64,000 bases of DNA from Entophlyctis helioformis (GCA_025526915.1 JAHLKH010000111.1:1-64000), one strand, 5' to 3'; shown: positions 1 through 11,631, counted from the first letter of the stretch. Made by a program: numbers and translations. The notes: generated from the sequence alone by a model not told the origin.

Positions 1-1520
1 CAAAGCGATCGTCACGTACCTCCTTGATCTTGGCAAGACGGCTCTTGTATCCAGCCATCTGGGCTTCAACCTCGGCCTTCTTGGATCCAATGACAAGCAT
101 GAACCAGCTGCTCGCCATGCTGGTGCCAGCCTCGATGTACTCCTGAACTTGCTTGAGCAGATTCACGAGCTCGGCGCACTTGCCGCGCACATTGGCAGAG
201 AACCACTGGTTGGCCATTGGTGCAAGGATCGCCTTGAGCTCCTTGAGGTCAGCCAGGAAGCTCTTCAGACTGCCAATGCTGTCAACGCCGTCCTTGACGT
301 TGGCGAGGATGTTGTCGATGATGCCAATGGCGACGGCAATTGTAACGATATCCACGGACGGATCATCCCGTCGTGGTCCCAGGCCCTGACCCCTGTGTCC
401 CTGTTTCATGGGTCATTTCCTTGCCATATTGCTGTCCAATGGCGCGCCTCTATTCCATGTGACGCGCCTATATAAGCTGGCACTGGATAGTACTCTGCCA
501 ACCCCAGCCGTTGTGCCTCGTACTTCCAGGTGCCTATCCATCCTTATGTCTGCCTATGGCTACTGCTCTTACCAATGAACATGCCTCGTACTTCCCAGAC
601 GTATACCGTCCGTACAAGTCCTTATAGCAATGCCTGGGATCGGCACAAAGTGCGATGCAGCCTTGGCAGCAGAGATGACGGTTGAGGCGACTTCGAGACT
701 GTTGGTGAGGAAGCGTGTGACGGCTTGACGCTGCTGCCATCGGTCTTCTTGGGAGCCTTGCGGATCATGCCAACAAATCGACGACAGTGCTGCTGAGCAT
801 GGCGATGTTGGAGACAGTGGCCGTGACAAAGTCGATCTCGTCCTCGCCAACTTCCTTGAGGAACGAGTTGCAGGCGGTCGTGAGTGCGTCCTGTTTCTCG
901 AGTGCCGATCCGAGGACATCCTTGAGCTTCTTGAATGCCTCGTCCACTTTTTGCAGTCTGTTCGACTCGAGCTGCCTGGGCCGGCGGATCATGCTCAGCA
1001 GCGACGGCAGTTGAACGGGCTTCCTCGAGGATCTGGCTCTGCAGCTCAGACAGCCTGCTGGAAAGGCTGTGGATGGTGCTTGCCAGATCGTCGGGCTTGG
1101 ATGGATCCATTGACTCGAGCCGCTGCGTCTCGTGCTTGAGCATTTCCAAGAGCTCAGAGCGGAACGGTGTGTGTCAGTCAACAGCAGCGGCGGCCGGAAG
1201 CAGCAGCAGTAGCATCAGCGGCGCGGCAGCAGCAGTCATAGATAGGCAGCGCTACCTTGCTGGCATCGCCTGCAGCCCCAGCAGCTTTGGAGAACCGGGT
1301 GCTGCTTGTCACCTTGAACGGCCGAGGCAGAGTGCGAGGCACTCTGGGCAGGAGCCGCTGGCGGACCCATGTCAGCATAGCTGCTTTGGGCGAGGCGGCC
1401 GTGCCACTTGCTCAGCTTACCAGTGCTGCTGGCGGCGGTCACACTTGGAGCAGAGCTGGGACAAGGCGATGCTGGTGGCGACAGTCCGTCCGGCGGGCTG
1501 TTGTTGTGGTTGAAGCTCAT
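1..1520 (-). CDS. Disrupted helical protein, possibly with an MLKL/CBL-type N-terminal bundle; runs off the left edge
   Basis: I do not recognise a named family. Reading leftward, a start at 1520 (MSFNHNNSPP) opens a Ser/Pro-rich head. A likely intron lies at about 1244-1150 (donor after GATGCCAGCAAG, acceptor CTCTGAG). A helical stretch follows with heptad-like Leu (about 1150-570), containing LGSALEKQDALTTACNSF and a PIPGIAI motif. Another helical stretch spans about 409-18 (IAVAIGIIDNILANV) and ends at a GTACGT donor at the edge. The order of helices and the PIPGIA motif resemble the adaptor helical bundle found in front of fungal TKL kinases and STAND proteins; that is inference. Frames must be switched near 955, 775 and 735, one of them at an AAAAA run, so this is either a decaying gene or a poorly sequenced one. 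The 409-18 part could be a separate gene, since an ATG sits at 409 with a TATATAAG sequence 60 bp upstream. Confidence 0.4.
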
Positions 1521-1845
1521 AGTCGTCCTTGGTTGTCCTTGGTTCGGTCTCTTGGTGAAGGCTTGCTCCAGTCCACAGTCAGCAACCTGCAGACGCCAGA
1601 TGCCACACAGCTCGGCCGCTCACCAGGCGTTTGGTTGTTGTCTTCAAAGGCAACTCAGTCTGCCGTGTCCAAGCCAGTGGTCATCGGCAACACATGCCGC
1701 ATCACAAGTTGGATGGTCCCGTGTTGCTGACGGGGCAGCGTGGCTGTCTGCCGTGAGCACTGGTGGACAGCCACTGCCAGATGCCCTTCTGGCTGCCAAG
1801 TGGGCAGGCAGATCGGCACTGCAAGTGTTTTGTCAGCCGCCTGCG
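1521..1845. other. Spacer without a supported gene
   Basis: Lies between the 5' end of the helical-protein gene and the 3' end of the ankyrin relic. The open frames here are unsupported by motifs or by codon-pattern continuity. I see no repeat, tRNA or element end. Confidence 0.4.
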
Positions 1846-2707
1846 TCAGATCTGCTCATGGCGAGGATGCTCATGCAGCCAGCTGGCAATGTGGTCGTCG
1901 CCCTTCTTCCTCGCCCACGAAGCCGCTCTGTCAGCATCGCCTTCACGAGAGTTGAGATGCAGGAACTCGACGACCGCGAGATGGCCATGCTTGGCAGCAT
2001 TCGCCATCGCCTGCCAAGTGCAGCCTTCCGTCCTGTGCTGATGCAGCCACACGATCGCATCCAGATGCCCACAGGCAGCAGCATGGTCCATGGCACGTGT
2101 GGTGCAGGCAGCGCTTCCTGCCTCGTGCAGCATCTGGACAATGGCAAGATGGCCGTTGCAAGCCGCCTTGTCCATTGCCGCATAGTCATCAACAGTGTCG
2201 TGCTGCTCAAGGTCGACGCCGTGCTCCTTGACAAGGTGGCACAGCAGGCCGGTGTAGCCATGAGCAATAGCCATCCAGCCAAGAGCAATCGCATGCTGAC
2301 AGTCGAGCAGATCCCACCAGCCGTTGCACATGAGCAGCATGGAGGAGGCAGCCGTCCATGGGCAGCGTGTTGAACTCGTCGGCCGAGTAGCAGTTGATGC
2401 TCTCAAGGAACTCGCGCTGGTCGCTGTCCTGCTCTGGCAACCGTGCTCGCAGACGGTGGGACATGGAGCGTGTCTTGACGAGCAGCAAGCCGCCGTGGCT
2501 GTCAGAACCGAGCCATGCATCTGGCAGCAGCTGCAGGTCGCCCTGCCAGTCGAGTGTGATGGCGTCTCGCCACAGCACACGGACGACGTCGTCGAGCAGG
2601 AGGCTGTCGCTGTCGAGCATGCCATTGACAAACAGAGCAAAGGAGCCTGCGTGTGAGAGTCGCTGGCTGGACATCTGCAGGCACGCTGGTCCAGAGGCTA
2701 CTGCCAC
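1846..2707 (-). pseudogene. F-box/ankyrin-repeat gene copy 1, frameshifted and truncated
   Basis: The N-terminal part is read in one frame (about 2707-2330). It holds a segment with LWRDAITLDWQGDLQLLPDA, matching the equivalent LEIWRDALQLDWAGPLDLLPDA-type segment of the intact paralogue at 35233-37616. The C-terminal part is read in another frame (about 2330-1846). It carries ankyrin-like units of the type GHLAIVQMLHEAGS and GHLAVVEFLHLNSREG and ends at a stop at 1846. One base shift near 2330 joins the halves. Only about four repeat units remain, against about ten in the 35-kb copy, so the 3' part of the array is missing. Such proteins usually act as protein-binding scaffolds or ubiquitin-ligase adaptors; no function is claimed for this relic. 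An integrase fragment begins about 150 bp beyond its 5' end. Confidence 0.6.
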
Positions 2708-2854
2708 ACGGATGCGGCTCGCTGTCCGTGCTGCTGTCCGTGCTGCTGCTGGCAGACATTGCGGTTGTGGTGCTGTTGGGCAAGATGGACGCGGTGGCTG
2801 GAACGCGATGTTGAGCCAGATCCAGGCGTTGGTGGTGCGGCTCGCCTGTTGCGT

Positions 2855-3924
2855 TGGCCACCAGGGACAAGCCCGTACTGCTCGCCGTCTGCGTGCGCAC
2901 TACTATTGGCCGGACATGGGTGCATCGGTCGGCCGCTTTGTGGGCTCGTGCGACGCCTGTCAGCGGTTCAACTCGTCAACGCAGGCGCCTGCCGGTCTGC
3001 TGCACCCGCTGCCCATCCCTGCCGACCGCTTCCAGTCTGTGGCCTGCGACATTGCGTTCTGCCCATGTCGGACGAGGGCAACGATGCTCTGTTTGTGATT
3101 GTGGATCGCCTGACAAAGCTTGTCAAGTGCGTGCCGACGCGACGCGATGCGACTGCCGAGGATCTTGCCGCGCTGTTCCTCAACCGATGGGTGCTTGCTG
3201 GCCACGGCCTGCCGTCGTCTATCGTCTCGGACCGCGACGCTCGCTTCCTGTCTGCCTTCTGGACGGCGCTCTGTGCGGCGCTGGACATTGAGCAGGTCAT
3301 GGCAACAGCCCGCCACCAGGAGACCGACGGCCAGTCCGAACGCACCATCCGCACGCTCAAGGACCTGCTGTCCAAGTACGCCAACCACCGCGGCAGCAAC
3401 TGGGAGCACATGCTCGATGCGGCTGTCCATGCCCTCAACTCTACTCCAAGTGCATCGACTGGCTATGCTCCGTACTTTCTCGCCTTTGGCCTCGAGCCTC
3501 GCACGCTGCCACACGAGCCTGCAGCATGTTGCCGCCTGCCGTCCGCGACCTGCTCGCTGCCATTGACAAGGCTCGCGTGGATGCCACAGCCAACCTGATC
3601 AAGGCTCAAGAACAGCAGAAGCGCAACGCCGATCGCCACCGCCGTGATGCTCCTGCCTACGCAGTCGGTGACATGGCCATGCTGCAAGCCGCCGGCATCG
3701 TGTGGCCCACCGACACGCATCGCCCCAATGCGTTCCTGCCCAACTGGCTGGGTCCATTCCCGATCACAGAGGTCAATGCCGCACTGGATGATCTCAACTG
3801 CAAGCTGGCTCTGCATCCGACCATGCATCGTCTGCATCCGTGGTTCCACATCCGTCTGCTGAAGCCGTACCGCGATCCGGCCGCCACCTGCTCAGCCACC
3901 TCGCTCATCTCACAGCAACTGTAG
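2855..3924 (+). mobile_element. Ty3/gypsy retrotransposon fragment: integrase, 5'-truncated and frameshifted
   Basis: Three overlapping frames make one degenerate integrase. From 2862 there is the HHCC zinc-binding part (GHQGQARTARRLRAHYYWPD, then SCDACQRF). Next comes the catalytic core with Asp in VACDIAF, Asp in VSDRDARF and Glu in the TDGQSERTIRTLKD helix, i.e. the D,D-35-E set. The C-terminal part has NWLGPFPITEV and a chromodomain-like tail LHPWFHIRLLKPYRD up to a stop at 3924. Frame breaks lie near 3057 and 3530. No reverse transcriptase, gag or long terminal repeats are visible, so this is a fragment. About 430 bp (2862-3301) are nearly identical to the second copy at 11143-11588, so the family moved or was copied recently. 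Confidence 0.8.
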
Positions 3925-4210
3925 ATCACATCAGATGGATCGTTTTCATTGCAGAAAGCTATGACAAACACTAGTGTGGCGAGCGTGCCGACCAAGGGAT
4001 TGTGTGGTGCCGTGTTCTGAGACCCAGATCGGCAATGGGCATTGTTGGCGAGGACGAGGGCTGCATTCTTGGTGGCATATAGCTTGATCGCCTTAGAATT
4101 GGCAATGTTTAACTTGGATGTGCATAAGCCAAACGAGCACAACAACGACTGTGGTGAGTTGGATGAAGCACAGTGGGCAAGCGAAAGCAGCGTCTGCATA
4201 CCTGTGACCA

Positions 4211-7009
4211 TTAGCCAAGTCCCTTCTTTTTAACCATTGAGATGAGGTAGTGGATGCCTGCAACAGCCATCTGCACCGTGATGGGAACAAACACTGTGCG
4301 ATCCGTGAACAGATGGGCATAGTCATCACAGCGGCTGGTCTTGGTTGCGTTCTTGATGAACGCATCCGATCCCATGCCATTTTTGCCTAGGACCGCTATA
4401 AACTCGCCCGTGCCAAAGGAATAGTAGAAGGTGTGGAGCTCGCCAACTTGGCGAGAAAAGTCGACAAGCAGATCCTGGGTGACCGCGCTGCCCATGGTGG
4501 AACGGATGCCCTTGATGAGCAGACCAATGAATGGCTCCGAGGCAGGCACGCTGGTGGGCTTGTAATTGAGGGGCTGCGCGTCATCGTCCGCAGCCCACCA
4601 CTTGATGCGATACTTGCTAGACAGCTGAGTGAGGTTGGTGGCCGAACGCATGACGATAATCTTGCCCAGAATGGATTTGACCACATGTTCCGCCTTCGCA
4701 ATAGCCGTGACTCCCTTGACAGTGTTGTTCTTGAACGCATCAGTCACAGTGTTGACATCAAAGGGAGCGAGGAAGACGGCGTAACCCCTGCCAGAGCTCA
4801 ACGAATACTCCATGTCGGCCAGCATGCCAAACGACTGGAGGGCTCGGCGCAGTGTAGCCAACTTTTCAGGCTCTTTGCCAGGCTCCGCAAAGCGCACATT
4901 GTAGAGCACGATTCCGCCGGCAATGTCGGCGCTCTTGATTCTGCTGCGAGCAGTCCGGCCTCGCTACTTGCATCGGCCTTGCTGTCGTTCGTGTCCAAGG
5001 TCTCATGCTCTTCCTGGACGGTGCGGGTGCCTGTGACAATGCCTACGTTGGTTGAGCAGTCGCGATCAAGGGGGAGAGCAGAAGAAAGCTTAGCCAAAAG
5101 CAGATTCTGTGATGGTGGCAGAGTCCGAGATGTGAGAAGCTTTACCTTGGACGGAGGGCATTCTGGCTCCTGGCGTTCGTTGGACGGAAGATCGTTAATG
5201 TGCACAAGAGTGGTGCTTTCCCTGGAGAGCGACGTTGCGCGACGAAGAGCCTCGTGCATGGGGGTTGGCTCGATGGTGATGCCTTGCCCACCAAGCACCC
5301 AGTCGCCCGACTTGACACGCTGCCAGAGACTCTTGAAGGCTTGGTCAACCATGCCGCGCTTGGACTGCAGAATGACAATGCACTGGCTGCGATGGATGCT
5401 GATGGTAAGGTGCCGGATGCAGCCATGCTTGGAAAAGAAGGACTCTATCTCTGCCACAACCAGGTTGATGTCCTTTGTGCTGGTGACGAACTTGTTCAAG
5501 GCGATGCAGATAAATGCCGGTGCAGCTGGATCAGCAAGCGCGGGGCGTTCGTCTGCTTTGTTGTCTGTCGAGTCTGGAACGCCAACAGTGATGCTTGAAT
5601 CATCAGTGTCAAGGCTGGCGTTGCTGAGGCTGCTGCTGTCACTGCCATTGTCCTGTTCGCTGTCATGGCCAGCATGGTCCGCCTGCGTGGACTGGATGGC
5701 AGAGCTGCTGACTTTCTTGGACGGGGTGCGCGAGACCGCGACACTGCCACCAGCAGGCGAGTCGTCAACATGCGAGAGAGACTTGGCAAGGCTGTCCTGG
5801 TCGTTTGGACAAGCCTCCATTGAACTGTGATCGCGAGCAGTGTTGCGGTGGCGAGAGTCGTCAATGGATGCGGGTCCAACAGTCATCGCCGTCGAGAGTG
5901 TTGGAAATTCCTTATCATAAAGATCAAGCTCGTCGTCCATGTCGCTCAAGGGCACATGCGCGCTCTCGTTGTTGTCAGTGTCGGTCGAGGTGTTGATGGC
6001 ATCCTCCTCATCGATCCATTCATCGGCCGACTCGTAGCAGTCATCGCCGTCCATGCCGTCGTCGTCGCTGCCATCAGCAGGCTCAGTCTGGGCAGCTTCG
6101 GCAACCGAGTGTCTGAGACCAATGACCAGGGGATGCGGTTTAGCGGATGGACCAGCCTGCTTGGATGCAGGGGTCGACAGCTTGTTCTTGGGAGAAGCAG
6201 GAGCGTCGAGATCCGACGAGCCAAGAGGACGCAGGGCCAGGCGAGAGGGCGGCAGAAACGAGACGGTCGGCTGCTTGCCCTTGACGCTGATGGCCGACTT
6301 GGACGTGGGCTTTACAGCTGTGGACGACGATGGCGCGATGGGAGCGTGGATGGCAGATTCGAGCTGTGCGTGTGTTGCTTGCCAAGCTTCTGCATCTGGA
6401 TGGCGAGCAGTTCCCACGAGATGGCGGTCGAGGCTGCCGAGCGCAGGGATCTGGAGGCAAGGTTGCCGTGGACAAGCACGACATTGTAGTCGTTGCGGCC
6501 GAGGAACTGGAGGACCTTGGCAAAGTCGTTGTCGCTCGAAACCAGACACAGCGAGGCGGGCGGTGGGTGTCTGTGCACAAACTTCATCAGCTCAACGACG
6601 AGCGAGATGTCGGCCGCCGACGGCTTGGGCGATGCACAGTCCAGCAGCGACACGCCGGCATCCTGCAGGTCGCAGCGCAGCTGCTCGGACAGCCGGGCGA
6701 CGTTGGCGACGGCGACGATGTCGCGGACGTGCAGAGCGTCGGGCAGCTTGCGCAGGTGCTGGCGGAGCACCGAGACGGCATCGAACCCACGCACGCCTGC
6801 GGAGTGTCGCAGCGGGTTGTCATTGTGTGAGTCGAGGGCATGCACTTGTGTCTGCGCAGTCTGCCAGGCACAGGCACAGGCACACACAGGCACACACCTC
6901 GGGGCACTGCAACGTTCTCCAAGTCCCAGAACACAAAGCAGCTCTGCGGTGGCAGCAGCCCGCCATGTGCAGCTGCAGCTGCGGCGGACGTGGTTGAAGC
7001 AACTTTCAT
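4211..7009 (-). CDS. NYN-domain RNase-like protein (MARF1/limkain-like) with RRM-like C-terminal modules
   Basis: Start at 7009. Exon 1 is 7009-6898 and the intron 6797-6897 (GTGTGTG...CCGCAG); exon 2 continues from 6796. The NYN (PIN-like) domain opens with CFVFWDLENVAVPRG (acidic D29), continues with an AADISLVVELMKFVH helix and ends with LCLVSSDNDFAKVL and YNVVLVHGN, matching MARF1-type NYN endoribonucleases including the acidic metal-binding residues. A long acidic, Ser-rich linker follows. Then come two segments with RRM-like beta patterns, AFICIALNKFV...QCIVILQSKRG (about 5530-5350) and IVLYNVRFAEPGK...GYAVFLAPF (about 4910-4750), the latter ending at the stop at 4211. Frame must be shifted by one base near 6380 and again near 4940. 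Inferred role: an RNA-binding, RNA-cleaving regulator. Alternatively these are two adjacent genes. Confidence 0.65.
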
Positions 7010-7216
7010 GCGGAAGACGCGGGCAAGTGCGGACAAAAAGACTAAAAGCGAGGCAGTGTGCACGACGAGGTTGGACTGGCCCGCCCACGTTGCAGACGTG
7101 GTTGCAGTCACGGCCGTAGGTGCAGGCTGTTGGCAATGCAGTGAGCCTGAAGGCCAGACAGGCGGCTGCAAGGGCAACACATTCATCAGACGCGGCCCAA
7201 ATGGCACCAGCGTGCT

Positions 7217-7828
7217 TCATTGCCGCACAGCAAGATCCGCAGTCAACTGGATCCGCTCTCCAACTGCGCGGTGCTTGTTGTGGGTCGCATGCGCCAGTGC
7301 GCGAGGCGTGCATCCCTCTGTGCGGTTGGTATGCAGCCACTGCACAGCATGCAGACGCCCACTCTCTGCAGCACCATCCATCACGCAACATGTGCAGCGA
7401 ATGCTTCCTGCATCGTGCAGCATCTGTACGACACCAAGATGACCACGGCGAGCAGCGCAGTCCATGGCTGACTCCAGCCCGTGGTTGGCGTACAGAACAA
7501 GATCGACCGAGTGCTCTTGGACAAGGTGGCGCAGGAGAGCGGCATGGCCAAACCTGATCGTCTGCCAGCCGACTGCAATAGGAAACTGCATGTCGGCGAG
7601 ATCCAGCCACGTGTTGCGCATGGCAATGCGCATCCAGCGCCTGCCATTGGGCACATATGCATGCACAGAGTATCTGTCTGTCCTGCTCCTGCACTTGTGG
7701 AACTCTGCGTCGCCTTCCATGATGCCGTTGAACCTGGCTTGAGTCGGCCGTGCATGGATCGGCTGCTGGCGAGCGCCATGTCGACATAAGCAGTGCCGTT
7801 GGTGCCGGCACTCTGTCTGACCAGCCAA
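7217..7828 (-). pseudogene. F-box/ankyrin-repeat gene copy 2, heavily decayed
   Basis: Only about 200 codons remain open. They contain an ADMQFPIAVGWQTIRFGHA segment followed by ankyrin-like units (GHLGVVQMLHDAGSIRC, GRLHAVQWLHTNRTEGCTPRA) of the same spacing as copy 1 and the 35-kb gene. The frame stops at 7217 within what should be a further repeat, and the N-terminal F-box-like part cannot be followed upstream. It lies between the NYN gene (same strand) and the membrane protein on the other strand. Confidence 0.55.
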
Positions 7829-8046
7829 GACACCAAACCTGCGGCTGAGACTGCGGGCGCTGCCAAGAGCTGTCTGGATGAAAAGAGGTTAGCGAGTGCA
7901 GCAGCAAACATCGACTCTCTCCATGCCTGTCTGCCTTCTGGACGTCTGTGCGGTGTCTGTTGGCGAGTCTCTGCAATCCGGACGCGACGGAAAGCGATGA
8001 CGTGGCCAAACACGCACTTGGCCAGCAAGCCACCAACACAGCAAGC

Positions 8047-9982
8047 ATGTCGTCCCCGTCCACACTGGCGCACAACGAATGCATGGTCGCCAGCATACAC
8101 ACTGGGCATCGGCATCGTCGGATCGCTGTACATGCCATTCTACATTGGCACGACCATGATCTACGCCAGACGCTCCACATACTACTCTGTTGAGATCACA
8201 TCAGTGCGGCTCACGCTCATCGCAACCGGCGGCGGTCTCATTGTGCTGCTTTCGAACGCTAACTGTCCCAATGACATCATCTTCCATTGTCACAAACCAA
8301 GCCTTCATTTACCTGAACAGTTTTTGTATTGCTTTCCCACAACTCAGGCAATCACTACACTGAGATGTACACGATTCCGTTCGATCCGCCCAAGTTCGAG
8401 TGCAGTGAAGAGATCTTTGGTGCTCTGTCTCTGTCCGTCTGCATTCCATTGGCTACATACGGCCTCTATGATGCGAGTAAAGCCTACCTCAAGACCCGCA
8501 CACTGTTTTTGGTAAGCCCGCTGTGGTCATCTGCTCCGTAGCACGCCGAGTGGAGGACAGGGATACCATCGCGTCTTTGGTCCAACAAGCTAACACAGTA
8601 TCTCTGGATCTGTACGCTGCGAAGCTCAACTTTGTTGTGCTGTTCTCTTCCATGTGGCTGTATCAAATCCTTGTCGCCGTGTCCATCTACTTGACCAACC
8701 ACGTCGGTATCATGATGGTGAGTCCCGCACTTTGCTTGCCGCACGCCGGCATTTGCTTGCCCGGATTTCCACTTCTCCTCTTCCAGCTGGAGGGTTCCAT
8801 CGCGCTGAATAATGGATTCTGTCAACTATGGATCGTGTTGTCCTGCCATTGTCCTGCTGACGTCATTCACTAACCGCGTCGCGCTGTTAACTGCATCGCA
8901 CCATGGAATCCCATCGCACAACCATGTACGGCAACCAGGTTCGAGTATGGACCTATTGCGTGGCAGTATATGTGCTCCAAGTGCGATGCACGCACGACAT
9001 TCTCGAGATTTTCGCCAAGAGCAAGGTGAGACGGGGGTCCTTTACCCGGCCTCCAATACAGCATCTCACATTTGCGTCCATGCGTTTTGCAGATGTTGCC
9101 CGAATGGTTTCCAATGGTTGTCTTTGTGGTCATGAACATCATGTACATTGGCATGTACACGCCGCGTAAGTGCCTCACCAGCTGCTGCCCACTCAACCCA
9201 CAAAGACCTAATCTGACAGCTGCAACGATCCTCAGGCTGGTTCATGTACTCCTTGTTCATCTCACCGCTTGAGAAAAACGCGCTCGCACAGGTATGAATG
9301 CCGCATCCGCATGCTGATCGCACTACCATCTCATGCAATCACGGTCTCCAGTGGTACGGCAAAACGGTCACGCCGTTCACATACTTTTCCATCGCTGTCT
9401 CATTTGTTACGTGCGCATACGCAGTCGGCGTCCTCTTTCTCAAGTTTAACCAGTTTGCCAAAGCCGGCAAGCACTCATCTGGCAGCTCGTCGACTTCTGT
9501 GGTCAATGGAAGCGCGTCGACAGCGGAAATGCCTGCAAGCAACACCGAGAGCGCAAGCGGTACAGAGAGTGGTGTTTCCAAGCAGAGTGTGACCAAAATG
9601 GTGCGCGGAGCAAAGAACTTTGCAGTTTCCACAAAGGGCGTCGCAGTCAAGCTGCTGCTATGGGTGCTGCTGTACGTGGCGACAACAATCATCTGCATGA
9701 TTCTTGTGACCATGGCGGAAAACATTGTCAGACCACCGCCGTCGCTTGGCTGGCGCAAGAGCCAGAACCTGATTGGCGGCGGTGCCAGTTTCACCGTCAT
9801 TGGCTGTAAGTCATATGGTGATCGGGCAGGCATGATAGTGCGGAGACAAGATGACAAACTGTTTGGCTGCAGGCTTCGGCATCTGGAAAGCCATGACTGG
9901 TCTCAAGAACCTTCGCGGCTTGAAAGCCCCATCAACAGGCAACAGCAACTCGTCCAAGAAGACGCTTAAGATGACCACCTGA
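8047..9982 (+). CDS. Multi-exon polytopic membrane protein (about seven TM segments), function unknown
   Basis: At least seven exons join into one hydrophobic protein: start near 8047 (MSSPSTLAHN), 8349-8511, about 8602-8717, 8787-9025, 9093-9165, 9236-9291, 9352-9805 and 9873-9982 (TGA). Donors such as GTAAGC, GTGAGT, GTAAGT and GTATGA and acceptors CAG support these. TM-like stretches include LGIGIVGSLYMPFYIG, LTLIATGGGLIVLLS, GALSLSVCIPLATYGLYD, LNFVVLFSSMWLYQILVAV, EWFPMVVFVVMNIMYIGMY, FTYFSIAVSFVTCAYAVGV and LLLWVLLYVATTIICMILV. A Ser/Thr-rich loop lies between the last two. Frame shifts of one base seem needed near 8100, in the 8590-8600 junction and near 8840. It looks receptor- or transporter-like, but I find no diagnostic motif, and it does not align by eye with the 24-35 kb family. 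Confidence 0.55.
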
Positions 9983-10883
9983 TCTTGCCAAAAGAGTGTC
10001 TCTCTGGCCATCATCTCCCCCACCCCATGACATTGTTCCAGAATCCTGTCCGTTCTATCCATCCGATATGTAGTAGCCGTTGAGGCTGTTGAATACGAAA
10101 GAGAAGCTTTGATTTTGTTGGCGAGCTGCAGATGACAGCCAGCGGTATCGCGTGAGTCCGTGTTGACTGCCCTGTTATCCATACAGGATCGATGCATCCA
10201 GTGGCGCAGCGTGCATTGGGATTCTGGAAGAGCGCGCGCCAAATGCATCAAGAGCACCAATCCAATGCTGCGAGTATGGGAAACAGCATCCCTGTGGACC
10301 ACCTTTGCGTTGCAGTGGCAGCCAGACACACGATCACAGCCAACAGCAGATAGTCATGGCCGCTCGTGCTCGCTCAGTCTCGGTGCACCAGGCTGCATCC
10401 AAGCGTGTCTGAGTGCAGTTTATCCCTCAACCAGCCCTTCATTGATCGCAGCAGTTCTCTCTCAACCAAGACGCAACAGCTGAGACGGTCGCCCTGCTGA
10501 CGGCGCTGCTCATGCTTGCACTCGGCCACTTTTCCAGACTACACGTCACTTGCAGAGCAGCCATGCCAGCCATCTGCAGCATCGCCAAAGGCACCAACAC
10601 CGACCAGCACACTGATCTGGTTGAGATGACGTCCTCTCTCGCCATCCGAGTAGTCGCTGCGAGTGCTGTTTGGCCAGTGGCTGCATGATGCGCATGCAGA
10701 CTGTGCGATGGTGCTGGTGTGCCAGCTTGAGCAGGACAGCACGAGTCCCATCGGCTCGGTCTCTCCAAGCTGGCCACTGCATCCCAACCGTCGTATGGCA
10801 CAGTCCACAGCGGCCATGAAAGAGCGGCTTGACGATGAGATCCAGCACCGTCTTGCTGCCAGTCATGCTGCTACTGCCGCTCG
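9983..10883. other. Spacer of about 900 bp, possibly decayed retroelement
   Basis: No gene can be supported. The stretch leads directly into the linker that precedes the integrase fragment at 10884, so it may be decayed RNase H/reverse transcriptase sequence, but I see no RT or RNase H motif. No long terminal repeat or target duplication is evident. Confidence 0.35.
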
Positions 10884-11598
10884 ATGGTGGATGTGTCTGC
10901 CCTGACGACGGACACCTCTGGCATCGCTGCTCGCATCCGTCCGCTGTTTGCTGCCGACCCGTTCCTGCTCAACGTCGCTCGCTGGAAGGCCGATCCTGCT
11001 GATGCTGCTGCACACGAGCGTCAGTTGGCAGCCAAGCTCGAGCTGGTCGACGGCCTGTGGTTCTACGAGGGCCACATGTACATCCCTGACGGTCAAGTGC
11101 GCACAGACCTGCTCACCTTGGCCCACGAGCCGCCTCATGCTGGCCACCAGGGACAAGCCCGCACTGTTCGCCGTCTGCGTGCGCACTACAACTGGCCGGA
11201 CATGGCTGCGTCGGTCGGCCGCTTTGTGGGCTCGTGCGACGCCTGCCAGCGGTTCAACTCGTCGACGCATGCTCCTGCCGGTCTGCTGCACCCGCTGCCC
11301 ATCCCTGCCGACCGCTTCCAGTCTGTGGCCTGCGACACTGCCTTGCTGCCCATGTCGGACGAGGGCAACGACGCTGTGTTTTGTGGTTGTGGATCGCCTG
11401 ACAAAGCTTGTCAAGTGCGTGCCGACGCGACGCGATGCGACTGCCGAGGATCTTGCCGCGCTGTTCCTCAACCGATGGGTGCTTGCTGGCCACGGCCTGC
11501 CGTCGTCTATTGTGTCGGAACGTGACGCTCGGTTCCTGTCTGCCTTCTGGACGGCGCTCTGTGCTGCACTGGACATTGAGCAAGTCATGGCGTCCTGA
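10884..11598 (+). mobile_element. Ty3/gypsy retrotransposon fragment 2: RNase H-integrase linker and N-terminal integrase
   Basis: Begins with a linker typical of the region between RNase H and integrase (SALTTDTSGIAARIRPLF, LLNVARWKAD, HMYIPDGQVRTDLLTLAHE). The HHCC finger (HAGHQGQARTVRRLRAHYNW, SCDACQRF) and the first part of the catalytic core follow, up to DIEQVMAS and a stop at 11598. A one-base shift lies near 11380 at a TTTT run where the first copy has TTT. The element stops inside the integrase core, before the catalytic Glu, so it cannot be active. It lies tail to tail with the Cep57-like gene, 33 bp from its stop codon. The shared segment with 2862-3301 is nearly identical. Confidence 0.8.
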
Positions 11599-11631
11599 TC
11601 AACACGTTTATTGTGGATGCTTGATAGGCAG

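Noticed and set aside
7926..7965. Short match to integrase (CTGTCTGCCTTCTGGACG followed by TCTGTGCGG)
   Set aside because: Only about 30 bp resemble the integrase core; too short to call a third element.
8047..9982. Idea that this membrane gene is a seventh member of the 24-35 kb array family
   Set aside because: It has a similar number of TM helices but lacks the SxxCCxGFLxKL motif, the short TM exon and the shared tail.
2855..11598. Long terminal repeats flanking the integrase fragments
   Set aside because: No matching TG...CA-bounded direct repeats were found around either fragment.
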